From Sulfitobacter indolifex (lineage in GTDB: Bacteria > Pseudomonadota > Alphaproteobacteria > Rhodobacterales > Rhodobacteraceae): 64,000 nucleotides of DNA. The stretch covers positions 3,038,001 to 3,102,000 of the forward strand of contig NZ_CP084951.1 of assembly GCF_022788655.1 (NCBI RefSeq), read 5' to 3'. The notes under the pieces were generated by a model, which was not told the DNA's origin, ran no database searches, and saw only the letters and a list, made by a program, of their open reading frames with translations. Position numbers and translations under genes: made by a program. The stretch's first letter is position 1. Each line of letters starts with the position of its first letter. Below are positions 62,015-64,000 of this stretch, piece after piece.

Positions 62015-63214
62015 ATGAGTTTTGACGAGATCGAAGTGACCAACGTGAATTTTGACGAGATCATCGAGCGGCGCGGGACGCATTGCGCGAAATGGGATAA
62101 GATGGAAGCGGTCTATGGCGTGCCCGCCGAGAGCGGCATCGCGATGTGGGTGGCTGACATGGATTTCCGCCCGCCGCAGGTGGTACAGGATGCGCTGCAG
62201 GCTCAGATTAACCACGGCGTACACGGGTATTTCGGCGATGACAGCGAATACCTTGCGGCAATTCAGTGGTGGATGGAGAACCGCCACGGTTGGAAGGTCG
62301 ATGCCGATGCAATCTTTACCACGCATGGACTGGTGAACGGCACTGCGATGTGCGTCGATGCCTTTACCCAGCCCGGCGATGGCGTTGTGCTTTTCACCCC
62401 GGTCTATCACGCCTTTGCCCGCGTGATTAAAGCCGCCGAACGCCGCGTGGTGGAATGCCCCCTGACCAATACCTCGGGCCGCTATGAGATGGATTTCGAC
62501 GCCTATGACGCCCTGATGACCGGGGATGAGAAGATGCTGATCCTCTGCTCTCCGCATAACCCCGGTGGCCGGGTCTGGTCCCGCGAAGAATTGCAAGGTG
62601 TCGCCGACTTCGCCAAGCGGCATGATCTGGTGTTGGTCTCGGATGAAATTCACCACGATCTGGTGATGCCCGGCCAAAAGCACATCCCCATGGCGCATAT
62701 CGACGGGATCGAAGACCGTCTGGTGATGATGACCGCCACGACCAAGACCTTCAATATGGCCGGCAGCCACGTCGGAAATGTGATTATTGCAGACCCCAAG
62801 ATGCGACAGCAGTTCGCCGCCCGCATGGCCGCAATGGGCAGCTCGCCCAATTCGTTTGGTCTGCTTATGGCCACCGCCGCTTATTCACCGGACGGCGCGG
62901 CATGGGTGGACGAACTGATGGATTATCTTGACGGCAACCGGAGGCACTTTGACGAAGCAGTAAACGCAATTCCGGGACTGCGCTCTATGCCATTGGAGGC
63001 GACCTATCTCGCTTGGGTGGATTTTTCTGGCACTGGCATGGATCGGACGGAGTTTACCGAGCGGGTGGAAAAATCCGCCCGCATCGCCGCGAACCATGGC
63101 GCGACATTCGGCACCGGCGGCGAAAGCTTCATGCGCTTCAACCTCGCCATGCCGCGCGCGCGGGTCGAGGAGGCCTGCGAAAGGCTCGCCAAAGCTTTCA
63201 GCGATCTACAGTAA
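62015..63214 (+). CDS. PatB/MalY-type PLP C-S lyase (class I/II aminotransferase fold)
   Basis: 399 residues from the ATG at 62015 with CAGGAGTGATC upstream. PatB-type features: RRGTHCAKWDKMEAVYGV near the start, AMWVADMDFRPPQVV, CSPHNPGGRVWSREEL and the PLP lysine region TATTKTFNMAGSHVGN. Such enzymes cleave cystathionine or cysteine S-conjugates to a thiol, pyruvate and ammonia. Substrate not determinable. The longer upstream frame is antisense to def. Confidence 0.9.
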   Translation: MSFDEIEVTNVNFDEIIERRGTHCAKWDKMEAVYGVPAESGIAMWVADMDFRPPQVVQDALQAQINHGVHGYFGDDSEYLAAIQWWMENRHGWKVDADAIFTTHGLVNGTAMCVDAFTQPGDGVVLFTPVYHAFARVIKAAERRVVECPLTNTSGRYEMDFDAYDALMTGDEKMLILCSPHNPGGRVWSREELQGVADFAKRHDLVLVSDEIHHDLVMPGQKHIPMAHIDGIEDRLVMMTATTKTFNMAGSHVGNVIIADPKMRQQFAARMAAMGSSPNSFGLLMATAAYSPDGAAWVDELMDYLDGNRRHFDEAVNAIPGLRSMPLEATYLAWVDFSGTGMDRTEFTERVEKSARIAANHGATFGTGGESFMRFNLAMPRARVEEACERLAKAFSDLQ

Positions 63215-63227
63215 TCGAAAAATGGCC

Positions 63228-63246
63228 CGGCGGGAGTGACCCGCCG
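63228..63246. terminator. Possible terminator between the PatB-like gene and a hypothetical gene
   Basis: CGGCGGG and CCCGCCG form a 7-bp stem with a 5-base loop between convergent genes. No T-run is present. Confidence 0.4.
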
Positions 63247-63256
63247 TGCTGATCCT

Positions 63257-63613
63257 TCAGGCCCGGCTGTCTTCGATCAGGCCCAGTGGCGCATCGGCGG
63301 GGCGTTCGAAATCAAGCGCCGGGCGGTCTGCCACGGCAGTCGCGCGCTTGAATTCATACTGCATTTCGCCTGCGTCTTCCTCGCTCGCCACGATCAGACA
63401 TTGGAACAGGTGCAGGCTGCCATCATACAGGTCAACCAGCCCGCGCAGCTTGGGCGCGTCTTCGGCATCAACGGAAAATCCGGTCTTCCACATACGCAGC
63501 ACGCGGTAGACGTTACCGCCCACCTCAAGCCGCAGGCGTGACCCTTTGCGCAGGCCTTCCATGCGCGCAGCATCAAGACCCGCTTGTATTTCTTTGGTCA
63601 GAAATTCTTCCAT
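63257..63613 (-). CDS. Conserved-looking hypothetical protein, about 118 residues
   Basis: MEEFLTKEIQAGLDAARMEG, then a beta-rich stretch GSRLRLEVGGNVYRVLRMW and GLVDLYDGSLHLFQCLIVAS. The pattern of small beta-strands and the RxxxR-like start faintly recalls PilZ domains, but I cannot confirm it. Function unknown. Divergent from the glutathione transferase-like gene at the window end. Confidence 0.65.
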   Translation of the reverse strand: MEEFLTKEIQAGLDAARMEGLRKGSRLRLEVGGNVYRVLRMWKTGFSVDAEDAPKLRGLVDLYDGSLHLFQCLIVASEEDAGEMQYEFKRATAVADRPALDFERPADAPLGLIEDSRA

Positions 63614-63786
63614 GATCGTCCCCCCGCTAATGCCTTCTAAGCTGGGCTAAAACGTAGGAAATTCAAGTTAAGATTTGATGACGTTTCGGCAGCCTGCGCC
63701 AGCGCAGGTCAGCTGCGCGCGCATGAAGATGTGCAGCCCGGGCACGCGGCTCTAGATATGCCCTCAAACGTGCAAAGGAGAACAAG

Positions 63787-64000
63787 ATGGGCCTTTTGGT
63801 TGACGGAAAATGGCAAGACAAATGGTATGACACCAAATCCTCAGGTGGCAAATTTGAACGCAGCGAAGCGAAGTTTCGCAACTGGGTGACCGCCGATGGC
63901 AGCGCCGGACCCAGCGGCGAAGGCGGTTTCAAAGCAGAATCGGGGCGCTATCACCTCTATGTCAGCTATGCCTGCCCATGGGCGCACCGCGCGCTGATCT
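63787..64000 (+). CDS. Glutathionyl-hydroquinone reductase-like protein, 3' partial
   Basis: Only the first 71 residues are in the window. The start MGLLVDGKWQDKWYDTKSSGGKFERS and the thioredoxin-fold motif YACPWAHRAL match the Xi-class glutathione transferase (YqjG/Ecm4) family, whose CPWAH cysteine is catalytic. It reduces glutathionyl-hydroquinones with glutathione. The rest of the gene lies outside. Confidence 0.85.
   Translation, partial: MGLLVDGKWQDKWYDTKSSGGKFERSEAKFRNWVTADGSAGPSGEGGFKAESGRYHLYVSYACPWAHRALI

Overview
The window looks like a chromosomal segment of an alphaproteobacterium of the order Rhodobacterales, probably the roseobacter group. The reasons are high GC, the superoperon rpoZ-rsh-(DUF2062)-pdxJ-acpS-lepB-rnc-era-DUF1491-recO, a TrcR-type DUF1013 regulator, BioMNY, TIGR02300 and COQ9 proteins, and ethylmalonyl-CoA pathway genes. 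The genus is inferred from gene content only. I see no prophage, insertion sequence, CRISPR array or rRNA operon; most of it is core housekeeping DNA with a few accessory insertions.

Layout. 1-1.7 kb: the 3' part of a 5'-nucleotidase-type gene whose frame breaks in a run of ten G. 1.74-1.84 kb: SRP RNA. 2.1-6.2 kb: a zinc metallopeptidase, a DUF202 protein and dnaX-ybaB-recR. 6.3-10.5 kb: ornithine/lysine decarboxylase, an EEP-family nuclease or phosphatase, TrcR/DUF1013 and RNase T2. 10.6-16.0 kb: a quinone oxidoreductase, an AMP-ligase/thiolase pair and, convergent to it, the biotin ECF transporter bioM-bioN-bioY. 16.1-21.5 kb: COQ9, rpsU, an Lrp regulator divergent from alanine dehydrogenase, mscL, a GAF histidine kinase and ytoQ. 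21.5-25.4 kb: pheS-X-pheT, where X is an AT-rich membrane-protein gene of unknown function. 25.6-32 kb: a DJ-1/PfpI protein, a Hint-domain protein, rplT-rpmI, pyk, DUF1244 and a small RTX protein.

32-38.7 kb: a MaoC hydratase, a DMT transporter, the dgcN-dgcA-dat cluster for D-amino-acid use, mcl1 and accA. 39-46 kb: a GntR regulator, pabB, a YgjP-type metallopeptidase, tRNA-Ala(GGC), a TauE/SafE exporter, (2S)-methylsuccinyl-CoA dehydrogenase (mcd) and a META protein. 46.1-55.6 kb: the long minus-strand superoperon from folK and rpoZ down to recO. 55.8-64 kb: an NYN-domain protein, a LuxR-type regulator, ispH-rnhA-yicG, three tandem peptide deformylase genes with fmt, a PatB-type C-S lyase and the start of a glutathionyl-hydroquinone reductase-like gene.

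The items most worth a second look are: (i) the ligase + thiolase + BioY neighbourhood, which mirrors yhfU-yhfT-yhfS of Bacillus subtilis, with a thiolase that appears to lack its C-terminal catalytic cysteine; (ii) the gene wedged between pheS and pheT; (iii) a hairpin repeat with compensatory base changes downstream of both the SRP RNA and the tRNA gene; (iv) the three deformylase paralogues, one without the catalytic residues; (v) a 15-base motif shared by the mcl1 and mcd upstream regions. All function calls rest on motif and family recognition by eye; no database search was run.
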